The notes beneath the pieces were generated by a model that did no database searches, was not told the origin of the DNA, and worked only from the letters and a program-made list of their open reading frames with translations. From positions 1-64,000 of the forward strand of contig JAQGHQ010000063.1 of NCBI GenBank assembly GCA_028288765.1: 64,000 nt of DNA, given 5' to 3'. The position numbers were made by a program, and so were the translations under genes. The DNA is from Gemmataceae bacterium (GTDB lineage Bacteria > Planctomycetota > Planctomycetia > Gemmatales > Gemmataceae). Position 1 is the first letter of the stretch. Each line of letters begins with the position of its first letter. Below, piece after piece: positions 61,725 through 64,000 of this stretch.

Positions 61725-63677
61725 CTACCTCGTCAGCCCGTACCCCTTGATCTTCCGGTCCAGGGTCGAGCGTTCGATCCCGAGGATCGCCGCCGCCTGC
61801 GATTTGTTCCAGTCGGTGTGGCGGAGCGTCTCCAGGATGTGCCGCTTTTCCACTTCTTCCAGCGACTCGGGCTTGTAGTGGAATGCGTTGCTCCCGCCGC
61901 CCGCCAGCGGGCCCAGGTCCAGCTCCGAGAGCCAGATGTCGGAGGCGTCGATCACCGGCCCCGACCCCAGGGCGACCGCCCGTTCCACCACGTTCCGCAG
62001 CTCCCGGACGTTCCCCGGCCAGCGGTACGCCTTGAGCTTCTGGATCGCCGGGTCGGTGAACCCGCGCATCTTCCGCCCGGTCTCCCGGACGAACCGCTTC
62101 AGGAAGTGGTCGGCGATCTGGGGCACGTCGTCGAGCCGGTCGCGGAGCGGGGGGACGTCGAGCTGAACCACCTGGAGGCGGAAGAACAGGTCGCGGCGGA
62201 ACGTCCCGGCTCGCACCGCCTCTTCCAGCGTCCGGTTCGTCGCGGCGACGACCCGCACGTCCACCTTGATCGGGGTGTTCCCGCCGACCCGCTCGAACGG
62301 GTGACCCTCCAATACCCGGAGGAACTTCGCCTGTGTGGACAGGGCCATCTCGCCGATTTCGTCGAGGAAGATCGTCCCGGCGTCGGCCGATTCGAACTTC
62401 CCGATCATCCGCTCGGTGGCCCCGGTGAAGGCCCCCTTCTCGTGCCCGAACAGTTCGCTCTCCAGCAGTGTTTCCGTGAGCGCGGCACAGTTCAGGCAGA
62501 CGAACGGTTGCTCCCGCCGCGGGCTCGAATCGTGGATGGCCCGGGCGACGAGTTCCTTACCCACCCCGCTCTCGCCGCGGATCAGCACGGTCGCCTTCGT
62601 CTCCGCCACCCGCCCGATCTGCGTCTCGATGTGGTTGAGGGCGGAGCTGTCACCGACCAACTGGCTTTCCAGGCGCAGCTGATCTTTCAGACTCCTCACC
62701 TCCACCGACAGCGTCGCCTGTTTGCGGAGGCGGTGCCAGACGGTACCGAGCTGCCGGGCGACGGCGAGGGTGAATTCCAGGTCGTCCGGGTTGAGTGGGG
62801 CGTGCAGACTGGTTCGGTACAGGTGCAACAGCCCGAGGATCTGGTCCTCCCAGAGAACCGGGGCGCAGATCAGGCTCGCGACGCGCAACTCGGCGATGCT
62901 GTCGCGGTCTTTGAGGTGGCGCTCCAGGGCCACGTTCTCTGCCAGTACCGCTTGCTTGCTCGACAGCACTTCGTGGCTGACGAAGTTCGACACCTTGTGG
63001 TAGGTCTGGTGTTCCGGCCCGCGGTGCCGGTAGACCACCGGCTCCAGTTCCCGCCCCTCCTTGAGGGCGAGGACGGCGCCCACCTGGGCCGGGGTCGCCC
63101 GGAATACCGCGTCGACGACCAGCTCCCCGAGTTCGGCCGGCGTCGTGGCGTCGGCCATATCGAGGGCGAGCCGGTACAGGGCCGCCAGGGCCTGAGCCGG
63201 GGCGACCCGTGTGTCCTGCCGGACCGGTTCGGCGGGCGGGGTGGCCCCGGGGGGCGGGGCGATCGGCGGCAGGTAGCGGGTGTTCCCGAGCCGCTTCTTG
63301 ATCTCAAGCCCGTCGCCCTTCTCGGTCGCCCGCGCCGATCGGGCCTGCGGCAGGTCCGGGAGCTGGGTGAGGTCTTCGATGAAGACGAGCTGGACTCGCC
63401 CGACCCGGACGTCGTCCTGCGGCGCGAGGCGGCGGTCCGTGCGGAGCTGGTCCCCGTTGACGTGGGTCCCGTTCAGGCTGCCGAGGTCGCGGATGAACCA
63501 CCCGCCCTCGGCCGGGAACACCTCGGCGTGTTCCCGGCTGCACAGGTCGTCCCGCAGAACAATCCGGTTCGTCGGCGTGCGGCCGAGGGTGTACCGCATC
63601 CCGTCCTGGAGCGGGTACACATCGCCGAACCCGTCGTCCCGACGGACAACGAGAAATGCGCTCGGATTGGTGGCCAT
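61725..63677 (-). CDS. Sigma-54-dependent transcriptional activator with FHA and GAF domains
   Basis: 650 residues. Order: FHA domain (YTLGRTPTNRIVLRDDLCSR, SLNGTHVNGD; about 10-105) that binds phosphothreonine, GAF domain (about 165-320), AAA+ domain with Walker A GESGVGKE, the sigma-54 contact motif GAFTGA, Walker B TIFLDEIGEM and the arginine-finger region, then a Fis-type HTH (LRHTDWNKSQAAAILGIERS). It should activate sigma-54 promoters, with input probably from a Ser/Thr kinase through FHA. Its targets are unknown; the sigma-54-like site at 38134 shows that such promoters exist here. Confidence 0.95.
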   Translation of the reverse strand: MATNPSAFLVVRRDDGFGDVYPLQDGMRYTLGRTPTNRIVLRDDLCSREHAEVFPAEGGWFIRDLGSLNGTHVNGDQLRTDRRLAPQDDVRVGRVQLVFIEDLTQLPDLPQARSARATEKGDGLEIKKRLGNTRYLPPIAPPPGATPPAEPVRQDTRVAPAQALAALYRLALDMADATTPAELGELVVDAVFRATPAQVGAVLALKEGRELEPVVYRHRGPEHQTYHKVSNFVSHEVLSSKQAVLAENVALERHLKDRDSIAELRVASLICAPVLWEDQILGLLHLYRTSLHAPLNPDDLEFTLAVARQLGTVWHRLRKQATLSVEVRSLKDQLRLESQLVGDSSALNHIETQIGRVAETKATVLIRGESGVGKELVARAIHDSSPRREQPFVCLNCAALTETLLESELFGHEKGAFTGATERMIGKFESADAGTIFLDEIGEMALSTQAKFLRVLEGHPFERVGGNTPIKVDVRVVAATNRTLEEAVRAGTFRRDLFFRLQVVQLDVPPLRDRLDDVPQIADHFLKRFVRETGRKMRGFTDPAIQKLKAYRWPGNVRELRNVVERAVALGSGPVIDASDIWLSELDLGPLAGGGSNAFHYKPESLEEVEKRHILETLRHTDWNKSQAAAILGIERSTLDRKIKGYGLTR

Positions 63678-63726
63678 TTATTCCACGATAGGGCGGCGAC
63701 TACGGCCGGGGAAGCCGAGTCGTCTG

Positions 63727-64000
63727 TTATCCGAAGAACAGCCAAAGCAACACACCGGCGGATCCGCCTGCAGACGCCAAGCACATCCCGCCCAGCCACC
63801 CTCGACCCGCTCCGCAGGTGTGCTTTTCGAACGCAACCCCATGCCCGGCAGGGGGAACCATCACTCCACGCCGGATGGGCGCGGCATTCGCTTCACCCGG
63901 CGGCACGAGCCGACACCGGTACGTCCACATGGCCGCGCCCACAAACAGCAACAGGTATGCCGCGAGGGCGACGACCAGGAACGGGTGCTCGGCCCCTGCC
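63727..64000 (-). CDS. Membrane protein, 5' end cut by the right window edge
   Basis: The frame is open from the edge at 64000 to a stop at 63727, at least 90 residues. Two hydrophobic segments are visible (HPFLVVALAAYLLLFVGAAM and CLASAGGSAGVLLWLFFG) flanking a polar loop with a few Cys and Pro. No family recognised. The ATG at 63951 in the ORF track lies inside the first membrane segment and is unlikely to be the start. Confidence 0.5.
   Translation of the reverse strand, partial: AGAEHPFLVVALAAYLLLFVGAAMWTYRCRLVPPGEANAAPIRRGVMVPPAGHGVAFEKHTCGAGRGWLGGMCLASAGGSAGVLLWLFFG

Overview
The window is GC-rich chromosomal DNA with long genes, wide gaps between them and many hairpin repeats. The gene set points to a planctomycete of the Gemmataceae (Gemmata/Fimbriiglobus type). 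Indicators are a PVC-type heme-binding CxxCH dehydrogenase, ECF sigma factors with long C-terminal extensions (one leading into WD40 repeats), an orphan formylmethanofuran dehydrogenase subunit C, LpxI/LpxD, a PEP-CTERM-like surface protein and Tat-exported TIM-barrel proteins. This is inferred from gene content; no rRNA or tRNA was seen.

Layout. 1-1686: gene-poor left edge with short repeats and a hairpin repeat. 1687-12835, mostly minus strand: heme-binding dehydrogenase plus ceramidase-like pair, EamA exporter, Ser/Thr kinase, GH10-like protein, lpxD-lpxI and a small conserved protein. 12864-31514: housekeeping genes (nfo, eno, ispD) mixed with fhcC, a 913-aa subtilase-like protein lacking two triad residues, an SDR, an M20 peptidase, a broken ECF sigma gene, two TIM-barrel proteins, and a pair of HtrA-type genes, the second with a PDZ domain nested in the protease fold and an altered triad. 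31787-35998: a 1403-aa membrane-anchored TPR protein.

36219-47137 is a coherent nitrate/nitrite assimilation locus. It holds a FixL/FixJ-like two-component pair, then a gap with two matching inverted repeats upstream of a good sigma-54 promoter match, then cobA (siroheme), nirB, nirD, a NasA-type nitrate reductase, a flavoprotein electron-transfer subunit and a NarK transporter. 47176-51592 holds a CBS-SpoIIE phosphatase, a Nudix protein, a DUF4380-like protein and a probable thioester-domain PEP-CTERM-like surface protein.

51917-60050 is the most unusual part. An intact ygiQ-type radical SAM gene is followed by two more partial copies of its 3' end. All three copies start at the same point with a near-identical 60-bp block. 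Between them lie two accessory segments: one with an ECF sigma/WD40 gene split by a frame change and the C-terminal remnant of a prokaryotic Argonaute, the other with a LexA-HTH/pRiA4b-ORF3 fusion. I read this as tandem integration at a site inside ygiQ followed by decay. No integrase gene is visible. The window ends with a zinc-ribbon protein, an RluA-type pseudouridine synthase, an FHA-GAF-AAA+-Fis sigma-54 activator and a truncated membrane protein gene.
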